The translations under genes were made by a program, and so were the position numbers. A stretch of 43,723 nt of DNA from positions 1 through 43,723 of the forward strand of contig JAUXPP010000074.1 of assembly GCA_030683705.1 (NCBI GenBank). Reading direction: 5' to 3'. Below, one piece after another: positions 8,866 to 17,059 of this stretch. The notes beneath the pieces were generated by a model. It was not told the origin of the DNA and made no database searches. It saw only the letters and a program-made list of their open reading frames with translations. The stretch's first letter is position 1. The number at the start of each line of letters is the position of its first letter. The stretch comes from Polaromonas sp. GTDB lineage: Bacteria > Pseudomonadota > Gammaproteobacteria > Burkholderiales > Burkholderiaceae_C.

Positions 8866-9864
8866 TCACAGGCCCTTGGCCTTTTCGGCGCGCAACATCA
8901 GTATCTTGGCGAGCGAAAGCACGATGAAGGTGATGACAAAGAGCAGAAAACCCAGCGCAAACAGGGTAGACAGGTGGAAGTCGGCCGCCTCCCCGAACTC
9001 GTTGGCCAGCGTGGACGCGATCGATGTGCCCGGCGAAAACAGCGAGGTGGGCATGCGGTTGGCGTTGCCGATCACAAAGGTCACCGCCATGGTTTCGCCC
9101 AGGGCGCGACCCAGGCCAAGCATGATCCCGCCGATCACGCCCTTCTGGGTGTAGGGCAGGACAATCCGGCTGACCACTTCCCAGGTGGTGCATCCCAGAC
9201 CGTAGGCCGATTCACGCAGGATGGGCGGCACGATCTCGAACACATCGCGCATCACCGCCGCCACAAAGGGCAGAACCATGAAGGCCAGCACAATGCCCGC
9301 CGCCAGGATGCCGAAGCCGTTGGTGCTGCCGCCGAACAGGAAACCCACCAGCGGCATGCCGCCGAGCACCTTCTGCACCGGCACCTGAAAGTAGTCCGCA
9401 AACAGCGGCGCAAACACAAACAGGCCGAACATGCCGTAAATGATGGACGGCACCGCAGCCAGCAACTCCACCGCCGTCCCCAGGGGGCGACGCAGCCAGA
9501 CCGGGCAGGTCTCGGTAAGAAACAGGGCAATGCCAAAAGCCAGTGGCACCGCAATCAGCATGGCGAGGCCTGCACTGGCAATGGTGCCGACGATGGCGAT
9601 CGCCGCACCGAATTCTTCGTTGATGATGTCCCACTCGACGCGCCAGATGAAGTTGAAGCCGAACTTCTGGAACGTGGGCCAGGCGTTGATGAACAGGGAG
9701 ACGATGATGCCCACCAGGGCGATCAGCACCAGCAGCGAAAAGCTCTGGGTGACGCGGTGGAACAGGATGTCCTGGAACCGTTGCCGCCTGGCGATCGACG
9801 CCATGTTGGGGTTGGCGGTCTCAACGGGCACATTTAGCGGATTCATGGTGATTTCCACGCTCAT
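8866..9864 (-). CDS. pstC: Phosphate ABC transporter permease PstC
   Basis: Inner-membrane permease, 332 residues. I choose the ATG at 9864 because GGGAG lies just upstream; an ATG four codons earlier (9876) is also open. The N-terminus carries a short cytoplasmic segment ([18 protein letters not shown]) before the first membrane helix. The EAA loop is seen as [24 protein letters not shown], followed by [21 protein letters not shown], a strong PstC signature. It pairs with PstA to form the Pi channel. Confidence 0.96.
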   Translation of the reverse strand: MSVEITMNPLNVPVETANPNMASIARRQRFQDILFHRVTQSFSLLVLIALVGIIVSLFINAWPTFQKFGFNFIWRVEWDIINEEFGAAIAIVGTIASAGLAMLIAVPLAFGIALFLTETCPVWLRRPLGTAVELLAAVPSIIYGMFGLFVFAPLFADYFQVPVQKVLGGMPLVGFLFGGSTNGFGILAAGIVLAFMVLPFVAAVMRDVFEIVPPILRESAYGLGCTTWEVVSRIVLPYTQKGVIGGIMLGLGRALGETMAVTFVIGNANRMPTSLFSPGTSIASTLANEFGEAADFHLSTLFALGFLLFVITFIVLSLAKILMLRAEKAKGL

Positions 9865-9904
9865 TTTGACTCCCATGTGAGGTCATCCAATCTGATAAAC
9901 CGAG

Positions 9905-9936
9905 ATCCGCCGGCCAGCCCCTGCCGGACGGCGGAT
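9905..9936 (-). promoter_or_regulatory. Hairpin between pstS and pstC
   Basis: Perfect 8-bp arms ATCCGCCG (9905-9912) and CGGCGGAT (9929-9936), GC-rich and without a T-run on the minus strand. It sits in the 95-base gap after pstS. Similar hairpins after the binding-protein gene of ABC importer operons stabilise that segment of mRNA and lower expression of downstream genes. That role is inferred here. Confidence 0.55.
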
Positions 9937-9959
9937 GTCATTTAAAGGATCAGTTCAAC

Positions 9960-10991
9960 TCACTTCGCGATCTGCGACCACACCTTGGTGCGGATCTGGG
10001 CGGTCAGCGCGTCGGGGAGCGGCACGTAGTCGAGCTCAGAAGCCATGCCTTTGCCGTTCTTGAAGGCCCAGTCGAAGAACTTTAACACCTCGGCGGACTG
10101 GGCTTTATCGGCGGGCTCCTTGTACATCAGGATGAAGGAAGCCGTGCTGACGGGCCAGCTCTTGGCGCCTTTGGCGTTGACCATGGAGATGCCCATGCCG
10201 GGGGCGCTGAACCAGTCGGCACCCGCTGCAGCGGAAGCAAAGGCGTCGTCGTCCGGGCTCACATACTTGCCGTCGGCGTTCTGCAGCTGCAGGAAGTTCA
10301 TGTTGTTCTTCTTCACGTAGGCGTATTCCACATAACCCACGGCACCCTTGACTCGGTTCACGTTGGCGGCGACGCCTTCGTTGCCCTTGCCGCCGACGGA
10401 GGACGCTGCAGGCCACTTCACGGCAGCGCCCTTGCCCACGGTGTCGGCCCAGTCTTTGCTGACCGCCGTCAGGTAGTCGGTCCAGTTGAAGGTGGTGCCG
10501 GAGCCGTCAGCGCGGTGCACCACGGTGATGTTCTGGTCAGGCAGGGTCTTGCCGGGGTTCAGGGCCGCCAGCTTGGGGTCGTTCCACTTGACGACCTTGC
10601 CCAGGAACATCTCGGCCAGCACGGGGCCGGTGACACGCAGTTCGCCGGGCTTGAAGCCGTCGAGGTTGATCACGGGCACGGTGCCGCCGATGATGGCAGG
10701 AAACTGGACCATGCCATCCTTGTCCAGGTCGGCGCCGGGCACAGGCGCATCAGTCGCGCCGAAAGCAACCGTTTTGGCGCGGATCTGGCGGATGCCGCCG
10801 GACGAACCGATGGACTGGTAGTTCAGGCCGGTGCCGGTGGCCTTTTTGTAGGCTTCAGCCCACTTGGCATAAATCGGAAAAGGGAAGGTCGCGCCGGCGC
10901 CGGTGATGTCGGCGGCCATGGCGGAACCCATGCCCAGGGTGGCAAAGGCGGCGACGGCCATTGCCTTGAGGAAAATGCGCTTTTGTTTCAT
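9960..10991 (-). CDS. pstS: Phosphate ABC transporter substrate-binding protein PstS
   Basis: Periplasmic phosphate-binding protein, 343 residues. A Sec signal peptide (MKQKRIFLKAMAVAAFATLG, cleavage near AMA-AD at residue 26) is followed by the family signature ITGAGATFPFPIYAKW. The Pi-site motifs are GSSGGIRQI, FGATDAPV and HRADGSGTTFNWTDYL. The start at 10991 has AAGGAG a few bases upstream; a longer frame from 11108 would add a non-signal leader and run through the Pho box, so I reject it. It is the first gene of pstSCAB-phoU-phoB-phoR and has a perfectly placed Pho box. Confidence 0.98.
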   Translation of the reverse strand: MKQKRIFLKAMAVAAFATLGMGSAMAADITGAGATFPFPIYAKWAEAYKKATGTGLNYQSIGSSGGIRQIRAKTVAFGATDAPVPGADLDKDGMVQFPAIIGGTVPVINLDGFKPGELRVTGPVLAEMFLGKVVKWNDPKLAALNPGKTLPDQNITVVHRADGSGTTFNWTDYLTAVSKDWADTVGKGAAVKWPAASSVGGKGNEGVAANVNRVKGAVGYVEYAYVKKNNMNFLQLQNADGKYVSPDDDAFASAAAGADWFSAPGMGISMVNAKGAKSWPVSTASFILMYKEPADKAQSAEVLKFFDWAFKNGKGMASELDYVPLPDALTAQIRTKVWSQIAK

Positions 10992-11306
10992 ATGGCTCCT
11001 TACGGTTGGATAAACTGGTCGACAGGCTGTACTGTAGAAGCGCAATGTGACAGGTGCGTGACAAATGCATGAAAAAGCAGCGGCCGGTCTTGCCCATCCG
11101 TGGGACATGACGCCGTCAACTGCCCCCCGTGCACCGCCCGGATGGGGTGGGGTTTCACGGCCCGGTCACAGGGGCCGGCCATGCTGGCTGGCGACGTCGT
11201 TTCCGGGGCGGCAGGTCAAGCTTCCGGTGCCTCGCCCTCCCGCCGGCCGCGGCGCCGGCGTTGCGCCTGGATGCTATGCTGGCTGCGCCCCAACAATCGC
11301 TCACAC
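10992..11306. other. Divergent pstS-ppx intergenic region
   Basis: About 315 bases between the two start codons. The pstS side carries the ribosome binding site, a -10 box and a Pho box. In the remaining 240 bases towards ppx I see no gene, repeat or convincing promoter. An ATG at 11278, in frame with ppx, would be an alternative start within it. Confidence 0.6.
11031..11064 (-). promoter_or_regulatory. pstS promoter with PhoB box
   Basis: On the minus strand two 7-mers, TTGTCAC and CTGTCAC, are separated by exactly 4 bases (11047-11064). This matches the PhoB direct-repeat consensus CTGTCAT-N4-CTGTCAT. Ten bases downstream lies TACAGT (11031-11036), a 4-of-6 -10 box. This is the standard geometry of PhoB-activated promoters, where the Pho box replaces the -35 element. 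Confidence 0.88.
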
Positions 11307-12803
11307 ATGCAAAATGGAACTCGCCTGGCTGCGGTGGACCTCGGGTCCAACAGCTTTCGCCTTGAAATAGGCCGTCTCGACCACGGACAAATTCACCGTA
11401 CCGAATACCTCAAGGAAACCGTGCGCCAGGGCAACGGCCTGGACGGCGAGCGCAACCTCACGCCGGAAGCCATGCAGCGTGGCTGGGAATGCTTGGCGCG
11501 TTTTGGGGAGCGCCTGGCTGGCTTCAGGAAAAACGAAGTCCGCGCCGTGGCCACACAAACTTTGCGCGAGGCGCGCAACCGCGACGAATTTCTGGCGCGT
11601 GCCCACCAGGTGCTGGGCTTTCCCATCGACGTGATTTCCGGCCGCGAGGAAGCGCGGCTGATCTACCAGGGCGTGGCCCATATGCTGCCGCAATCCGACG
11701 AGCGGCGCCTGGTCGTCGACATCGGCGGCCGCTCCACCGAAATGATTCTGGGCCAGGGCCTGGACGCCCTGGTGATGGAGTCCTACCGCGTCGGCAGCGT
11801 GGCCTGGTCCATGAAGTACTTTCCCGATGGCCAGTTCACGGCACGCGCCTTCGCTGCCGCCGAAGTAGCCGCCAAGGCGGTGCTCGACGAAGCCCTCAAC
11901 CTCTACCCGGCTGCCGGCTGGGAAGTCGCCTACGGCTCCTCAGGCACGGTGGGCGCCGTCGCCGACGTGCTGGCGGCTGCCGGCATGCCGCCGGGCATGA
12001 TCACCCGCGAAGGACTGGACTGGTTGCTGGACCGGCTGCTCAAGGCCCAAAGCGCGGATCGCCTCAGGCTGGAAGGCATGAAGGACGACCGGCGTGCCGT
12101 CATAGGCGGCGGCGTCAGCGTGCTCAGGGCCGTGTTCGAGCTGCTGGACATCCGGCAGATGCAGGTAGCGCAGGGCGCCCTGCGCCACGGCGTGCTGTAC
12201 GACCTGCTGGACCGTGAAGAGGGCAACAGCGACCTGCGCTCGACCACGGTTCAGGGACTGGCGCGCAAATTTGCGGTGGACGCAGCGCAGGCCCAGCGCG
12301 TCGGGAAAACGGCCATCACCCTGTTCCGGCAGGCCGGCGGCGGGTTGCCGGCAGCGGAACTGGCACGTGTCCAGCGCAAGCTGGACTGGGCAGCGCAGCT
12401 GCACGAAATCGGCAGCCACATCTCGCACAGCGATTACCACAAACATGGCGCCTACATCCTCGACAACGCCGACGCGCCGGGTTTTGCGCTGCCCGAAACG
12501 CACCGGCTGAGCCTGCTGGTGCTGGGCCACCGCGGCAAGCTGCGCAAGCTCGAGGCCGACTTCGAGGACCCGGTGTTTGTGCAGCAGTTGCTGTGCCTGC
12601 GGCTGGCCGTGATCCTGTGCCATGCCCGCCGCGATCCCGACCTCCGGGGCATGCAGATGGAGACCACGGTGGACAACCACCGCTTCGTGCTGGCTTGCCG
12701 CACCGGCTGGGCGGCGGCTTTTCCGCAGTCGGCCCACCTGCTGCGCGAAGAGGTGCTGGCCTGGCAGAAAACGCCCTGGACGCTGATTGTGGCCAGCCCC
12801 TGA
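11307..12803 (+). CDS. ppx: Exopolyphosphatase / Ppx-GppA phosphatase
   Basis: Hydrolyses terminal phosphates from polyphosphate (and possibly pppGpp), 498 residues. The sugar-kinase/Hsp70-like fold motifs are AAVDLGSNSFRLEIG at the N-terminus, the catalytic segment SGREEARLIYQGV and the second phosphate loop VVDIGGRSTEMILG. An HD-like helical C-terminal domain (about 310-498) includes LHEIGSHISHSDYHKHGAYIL. The start at 11307 gives the usual Ppx N-terminus. It is divergent from pstS and points towards ppk, so synthesis and breakdown of polyphosphate are encoded side by side. I see no Pho box on this side. Confidence 0.94.
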   Translation: MQNGTRLAAVDLGSNSFRLEIGRLDHGQIHRTEYLKETVRQGNGLDGERNLTPEAMQRGWECLARFGERLAGFRKNEVRAVATQTLREARNRDEFLARAHQVLGFPIDVISGREEARLIYQGVAHMLPQSDERRLVVDIGGRSTEMILGQGLDALVMESYRVGSVAWSMKYFPDGQFTARAFAAAEVAAKAVLDEALNLYPAAGWEVAYGSSGTVGAVADVLAAAGMPPGMITREGLDWLLDRLLKAQSADRLRLEGMKDDRRAVIGGGVSVLRAVFELLDIRQMQVAQGALRHGVLYDLLDREEGNSDLRSTTVQGLARKFAVDAAQAQRVGKTAITLFRQAGGGLPAAELARVQRKLDWAAQLHEIGSHISHSDYHKHGAYILDNADAPGFALPETHRLSLLVLGHRGKLRKLEADFEDPVFVQQLLCLRLAVILCHARRDPDLRGMQMETTVDNHRFVLACRTGWAAAFPQSAHLLREEVLAWQKTPWTLIVASP

Positions 12804-12813
12804 AGCAGCGAAG

Positions 12814-12855
12814 TTGACAGTGCAAATGTTAACGGTATAAACTGTATAAACCGTT
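12814..12855 (+). promoter_or_regulatory. Promoter with operator-like palindrome before the RHH-like gene
   Basis: A consensus -35 TTGACA (12814-12819), 16-base spacer and TATAAA -10 (12836-12841) lie 34 bases before the start. Overlapping the -10 is an inverted repeat AACGGT (12831-12836) and ACCGTT (12850-12855). Within it are two direct GTATAAAC copies at 12835 and 12844, nine bases apart. The layout suggests a repressor site, perhaps for autoregulation by the encoded protein (inferred). Confidence 0.72.
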
Positions 12856-12874
12856 TAATCCGAAGGTTCCAACC

Positions 12875-13294
12875 ATGGCAAGCACCACAAAAGCACCCGT
12901 CTCCCGCAAGCAAACCGGCGCGAGCGCCAAAAAGGCAGCAGTTAAAAAACCTGCTGCAGCCCCCGCGCCGGTTCAGTCCGCCGGCAGCGCCAAAACAGCC
13001 AGCCCAAGCGCCAGGGTCAAGAAACCGGCCGCCAAACCGGCTCCGGCGCCGAAAGCAGAAAAACCCGCCAAGGCCAAAAAGCCCAAGCTGGTGCGCGACA
13101 GCTTCACCATTCCGAAGGCAGAGTACGTGGTGCTGGACGAACTCAAGCAGCGCGCCACGCAACTGGCGCGCCCAATCAAGAAAAGCGAGTTGCTGCGCGC
13201 CGGCATCAAGGCCCTCGCAGCCATGAATGACACGGGTTTTCTGGCGGCGCTGGACCAGGTGCCGGCCATCAAGACCGGCCGGCCAGCGGGCTGA
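12875..13294 (+). CDS. Ala/Lys/Pro-rich protein with C-terminal ribbon-helix-helix-like domain
   Basis: A 139-residue basic protein. Residues 1-70 are a low-complexity tail of Lys, Ala and Pro, like histone H1/AlgP-type tails. The remainder reads as a short strand (RDSFTIP), a helix (KAEYVVLDELKQRATQLA), a turn and a second helix (KKSELLRAGIKALAAM), the layout of ribbon-helix-helix DNA-binding proteins. I know similar unnamed proteins in Burkholderiales but no assigned function. The strong promoter with a palindrome over the -10 fits an autoregulated DNA-binding protein. It lies between ppx and sixA and is convergent with sixA, 12 bases apart. Confidence 0.7.
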   Translation: MASTTKAPVSRKQTGASAKKAAVKKPAAAPAPVQSAGSAKTASPSARVKKPAAKPAPAPKAEKPAKAKKPKLVRDSFTIPKAEYVVLDELKQRATQLARPIKKSELLRAGIKALAAMNDTGFLAALDQVPAIKTGRPAG

Positions 13295-13306
13295 AGGCAG
13301 GCGGAG

Positions 13307-13780
13307 CTACAGCAGTTCCGGCGACTGCACCGTGACCACCACGGTCTGGGCGCCGGCCTCGCGTTCGCGATGACGCAGCCACCAGAGCGCGCCCTTCTTG
13401 ACCGCGCACTCTTCTTCGCGCAGGCCGAGCAACTGTGAAATCACCTGGCCCAGCGTGGGCTGATGCCCGATCACCAGGATAGGCAGCTTGTTGGACGGCC
13501 ACTGCACCAGTTCCAGCAATTGCGAGGGCGGCGCATCGGGGCCGAGTTCCGCACGTATCTTGTACTTGCGCCCCAGCGCCAGCGCCGTCTGCTCACAGCA
13601 CCGTGCCGGGCTGACCAGGATGCGGGTGCGTTCCGGCAACTGGCGGTCCAGCCAGCCGGCCATGCGCGCCGCCTGCTTGTCCCCACGCGCGGTCAATGAA
13701 CGTTCCAGGTCGCTGATGCCCGGCGCGTCGTCGGCGAGCCATTCCTCGGCCTCCGCATGACGCCACAGGATCAGGTCCAT
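13307..13780 (-). CDS. sixA: Phosphohistidine phosphatase SixA
   Basis: Histidine phosphatase superfamily protein, 157 residues, that in E. coli removes phosphate from phosphohistidine in phosphorelay and PTS proteins. The catalytic RHG-type motif is LWRHAEAE (His8). Other signatures are DLERSLTARGDKQAARMAGWL, VSPARCCEQTA and the second His in VIGHQPTLGQV. The ATG at 13780 overlaps the ppk stop by one base (TGATG), so it is translationally coupled to ppk. A GTG one codon earlier would also be in frame. Its association with ppk suggests a role linked to phosphate or polyphosphate metabolism (inference). Confidence 0.92.
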   Translation of the reverse strand: MDLILWRHAEAEEWLADDAPGISDLERSLTARGDKQAARMAGWLDRQLPERTRILVSPARCCEQTALALGRKYKIRAELGPDAPPSQLLELVQWPSNKLPILVIGHQPTLGQVISQLLGLREEECAVKKGALWWLRHREREAGAQTVVVTVQSPELL

Positions 13781-15888
13781 CACTGCCCGTTCCGGCCGGA
13801 AGGACCGGCAGCGTAACGCGCCATCAGCGCGGCCTGGGCGCCCTGCGGTTCACCTTCGGCCGGTGCGCTGACCCGCACATAGGTGCCGTCGGGCTGCAGG
13901 TCCCAGGCATCACGGCTGTCATGCAGGTAAGCCACCAGGCATTCATCGATGATGCGCTGGCGCAGCACCGGATCGGTGACAGACCACGCCAGTTCGACCC
14001 GCCTGAGCATGTTGCGGTTCATCCAGTCGGCACTCGACAGGTACAGGGTCTCCTCGCCGTCGCAGCGGAAATAAAACACCCGGGAATGCTCGAGAAAACG
14101 GCCGATGATGGAACGCACGCGGATGTTGTCAGTCACGCCCGGCACCTGCGCCGGCAACATGCAGGCACCGCGCACCACCAGGTCGATCTTCACGCCGCGC
14201 TGGCCGGCGCGAACCAGGGCCAGGATCAGCGTTTCGTCGGTCAGCGCGTTCATCTTGGCAACAATGCGCGTGTCCTTGCCCTGCGCGGCAACGTCGCCCA
14301 GGGCATCGATCTTTTCGATCAGTTTTCTATGCAGCTGGAATGGCGCCAGCCACAGCCGGTTGAGCTTGGGCAGCTTGCTCTGGCTGGCCAGGTGCACAAA
14401 CACGTTGTCGATGTCGGCCGTCAATGCGGCGTCGGCCGTCAGGTAGCTCAGGTCGGTATACAGCCTGGCGGTCTTGGGGTTGTAGTTGCCGGTGGACAGG
14501 TGCGCGTAGCGCCGCAGGTGCTGGCCTTCACGGCGCGTCACCAGCAGCATCTTGGCGTGGGTTTTCAGGCCCACCACGCCGTAGACCACCTGCGCGCCAA
14601 TGGACTCGAGCATCTCGGCCCAGTTGATGTTGGCTTCCTCGTCAAAACGTGCCTTGAGCTCGAGCACCACCATGACTTCCTTGCCGCGCCGCACTGCTTC
14701 CCGCAGCAGCACCATCATTTCCGAATCGGTGCCGGTGCGGTAAATGGTCTGGCGGATCGCCAGCACCTGCGGGTCGTTGACCGCTTCGCGCAGGAAATCC
14801 AGCACGCCGTCAAAACTTTCGAAAGGCTGGTGGATCGACACGTCGCCACGCTTGAGCCGTTCGAAAAACGACTCGCCGGGCACCAGTTGGGTGGGGTAAC
14901 AGCCCTTGTGCGGCGGGAACAGCAGCCTCGGGTCATTGACGAGGTCCACCAGCTGCGTCAGGCGCACCAGGTTGACCGGGCCGTGCACGCGGTACAGCGA
15001 TGCTTCCGGCAGGTTGAACTGACCCAGCAGGAAATCCGACAGGTACTTGGAGCAGCCCGCCGACACCTCGAGCCGGACCGCCTGGCCGTAATGCCTTTGC
15101 TCCAGCCCCAGGCGCAGCGCGGTACGCAGGTTCTTGACGTCGTCTTCATCGACCGCCAGGTCGGAGTGCCGCGTCACACGGAACTGCGAAAACTGCCCGA
15201 CATCCCGGCCGGGAAACAGCTCGCCGAGATGGGCACGGATCACGCTGGAGAGCGACACAAAACAGGTGTGTTTGCCCGAAACCTTGTCGGGCATGCGAAT
15301 AAAGCGCGGCAACACGCGTGGCACCTTGACGATGGCGATGTCGTTCTCGCGGCCGAAGGCATCGCGCCCGCCGAGCCGGACGATGAAATTGAGCGACTTG
15401 TTGGCGACCTGCGGAAACGGGTGCGAGGGATCGAGGCCGACCGGAATCAGCAGAGGCCGGACCTCGCGCTCGAAGTAGGCCTGCACCCACTGCCGCTGTG
15501 CGGTGTTGCGCTCGCCATGCGACACGATGCGGATGCCCTGCTTTTCAAACAGGGGCAGCAGCTCATCGTTGTACAGCGCGTACTGCCGCGCCACCATGTC
15601 GTGCGCCGCACCGGCCAGCGCCTCGAAAGACGCTTCGGTGTAGGCGCCCTTCTGCTCCCGGGCCTGTGCCGCAGTCAGGTGCAATGCCGCGCGGACCTCG
15701 AAAAATTCGTCGAGGTTGGACGACACGATGCACAGAAACCGCAGGCGCTCCAGCAAGGGCACGTCGGCACGCTTGGCCCAGTCGAGCACCCGCTCGTTGA
15801 ACGCAAGAATGCTGTGATCGCGGTCCAGGAGCTGGACGTCGACGGGTGCGGGGACGGGGACGGGTGACAAGGCGGGAGATTGGGACAT
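13780..15888 (-). CDS. ppk1: Polyphosphate kinase 1
   Basis: Reversibly polymerises the gamma-phosphate of ATP into polyphosphate, 702 residues. The N-terminal domain starts at DRDHSILAFNERVLDWA. The catalytic HKD-type motifs carry His444 in GLKTHAKMLLV, equivalent to the autophosphorylated His435 of E. coli, and His463 in RRYAHLSTGNYNPKTARLYTD. The C-terminal segment IIGRFLEHSRVFYF and SADWMNRNMLRRVE are PPK1 signatures. A Pho box lies 58 bases upstream and sixA is coupled downstream, so polyphosphate synthesis is probably induced by PhoB. Confidence 0.97.
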   Translation of the reverse strand: MSQSPALSPVPVPAPVDVQLLDRDHSILAFNERVLDWAKRADVPLLERLRFLCIVSSNLDEFFEVRAALHLTAAQAREQKGAYTEASFEALAGAAHDMVARQYALYNDELLPLFEKQGIRIVSHGERNTAQRQWVQAYFEREVRPLLIPVGLDPSHPFPQVANKSLNFIVRLGGRDAFGRENDIAIVKVPRVLPRFIRMPDKVSGKHTCFVSLSSVIRAHLGELFPGRDVGQFSQFRVTRHSDLAVDEDDVKNLRTALRLGLEQRHYGQAVRLEVSAGCSKYLSDFLLGQFNLPEASLYRVHGPVNLVRLTQLVDLVNDPRLLFPPHKGCYPTQLVPGESFFERLKRGDVSIHQPFESFDGVLDFLREAVNDPQVLAIRQTIYRTGTDSEMMVLLREAVRRGKEVMVVLELKARFDEEANINWAEMLESIGAQVVYGVVGLKTHAKMLLVTRREGQHLRRYAHLSTGNYNPKTARLYTDLSYLTADAALTADIDNVFVHLASQSKLPKLNRLWLAPFQLHRKLIEKIDALGDVAAQGKDTRIVAKMNALTDETLILALVRAGQRGVKIDLVVRGACMLPAQVPGVTDNIRVRSIIGRFLEHSRVFYFRCDGEETLYLSSADWMNRNMLRRVELAWSVTDPVLRQRIIDECLVAYLHDSRDAWDLQPDGTYVRVSAPAEGEPQGAQAALMARYAAGPSGRNGQ

Positions 15889-15946
15889 TCGGCGGATCTT
15901 GTTATTTTGTAATCAAATTGACTTGTTGTCAGTGTTCATCAATTAA

Positions 15947-15964
15947 ATGACAGGCGTGTGACAG
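15947..15964 (-). promoter_or_regulatory. PhoB box upstream of ppk
   Basis: On the minus strand the 7-mers CTGTCAC and CTGTCAT are separated by 4 bases, a near-perfect Pho box. It lies just downstream of the GT4 gene stop and 59 bases before the ppk start. The hexamer at the expected -10 position (AACACT) is poor, so the exact transcription start is uncertain. The box gives ppk its own Pi-dependent promoter although the upstream operon runs into it. Confidence 0.83.
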
Positions 15965-15971
15965 AACCATG

Positions 15972-17051
15972 TCACAGCCTTTGTCCCGTCAGGGCATCGG
16001 CCGCCAGCCGCTGGCTGCCAATGCTGCGCCGGGCCGCGACCAGATGCCCTTCGAACAACCGGGCCGCGTGCGTCCAGCTGAACTCCAGCGACCGGGCACG
16101 CGCCTCATGCCGGGGCACCGCCAGCGCAGCCAGGCAAGCCTGCCGCAGGTCGGCATGCAAGACGCCGCCCTGCGAACGCCCATCCTGCGTACCCAATACT
16201 TCCAGCGGCCCGTCCACCGGGTAGGCCGCCACCGGGGTGCCGCTGGCCATGGCCTCGAGCATCACCAGGCCGAAAGTCTCCGATTTGCTGGGAAATACAA
16301 ACACGTCTGCCGCAGCGTACACCCTGGCCAGTTCCTCGCGGGGCAACACGCCCAGCCATCGCACCTGCGGGTAACGCTCCTTCAGTGAAGCCTCCAGGGG
16401 ACCGACACCGCAGACCAGCTTGGTGCCGGGGATGTCGAGGTCGAGGAAGGCGGCAATGTTCTTCTCGTAGGACACCCGGCCGACAAACAGGCTGACAGGC
16501 CGGGCCAGCGTGCCCAGCGGCGCGTACAGGCGCGGCTGCGGTTGAAAGGCAAACAGGCGGGTGTCCACGCCATGGGTCCAGCTGCGCAAATGGCGGAAAC
16601 CGCGCTGTTCCAGCATGCGCAGCACGCCGTCGGTCGGCACCATCACGCCGGCCGATGCCTTGTGGAAGTGACGGAACAGCGCATAACCCCAGGACAGGGG
16701 AATTTTCAGGGCAGCGTTGAGGATTTCCGGAAACTTGGTGTGAAACGCCGTGGTGAAAGACAGGCCGTGCCGGATGCAGTAGCCGCGCGCGGCCCAGCCC
16801 AGCGGTCCCTCTGTCGCCACGTGGATGGCATCAGGCTGCAGCGCATCGAGCTTCTGGCCCAGCAGCTTTTTCGGCCGGATCGCCAGGTCGATGCCGGCGT
16901 AACCCGGGCAGGGCCGGGTTTTGAACAGGCCGGGGTGGATCACCTCGACCTGGTGGCCGAGTTTTTCGAGTTCCAGCACCAGCTCGACCAGCGTGGTGAC
17001 CACGCCGTTGATCTGCGGCTTCCACGCGTCGGTAATCAGGGCAATTTTCAT
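15972..17051 (-). CDS. GT4 glycosyltransferase, Agt/SQDX-like, probably diacylglycerol glycosylation
   Basis: A 359-residue retaining glycosyltransferase with two Rossmann-like domains. The N-terminal segment ITDAWKPQINGVVTTL is typical of the group that includes mannosyltransferases, SQDX and the rhizobial Agt lipid glycosyltransferase. The C-terminal half has SLFVGRVSYEKNIAAFL and the EX7E motif with Glu258 and Glu266 in PSKSETFGLVMLEAMASGTP. The start at 17051 is 8 bases after the plcP-like stop. The context (PlcP-like lipase, OlsB-like acyltransferase, Pho genes) suggests it makes glycolipids from diacylglycerol during phosphate starvation. That role is inferred; sugar and acceptor are unknown. 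Confidence 0.8.
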   Translation of the reverse strand: MKIALITDAWKPQINGVVTTLVELVLELEKLGHQVEVIHPGLFKTRPCPGYAGIDLAIRPKKLLGQKLDALQPDAIHVATEGPLGWAARGYCIRHGLSFTTAFHTKFPEILNAALKIPLSWGYALFRHFHKASAGVMVPTDGVLRMLEQRGFRHLRSWTHGVDTRLFAFQPQPRLYAPLGTLARPVSLFVGRVSYEKNIAAFLDLDIPGTKLVCGVGPLEASLKERYPQVRWLGVLPREELARVYAAADVFVFPSKSETFGLVMLEAMASGTPVAAYPVDGPLEVLGTQDGRSQGGVLHADLRQACLAALAVPRHEARARSLEFSWTHAARLFEGHLVAARRSIGSQRLAADALTGQRL

Positions 17052-17059
17052 GGCCGTCC

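Noticed and set aside
11065..11306. Pho box serving ppx
   Set aside because: No second direct-repeat pair is visible on the plus strand; the only box is oriented and spaced for pstS.
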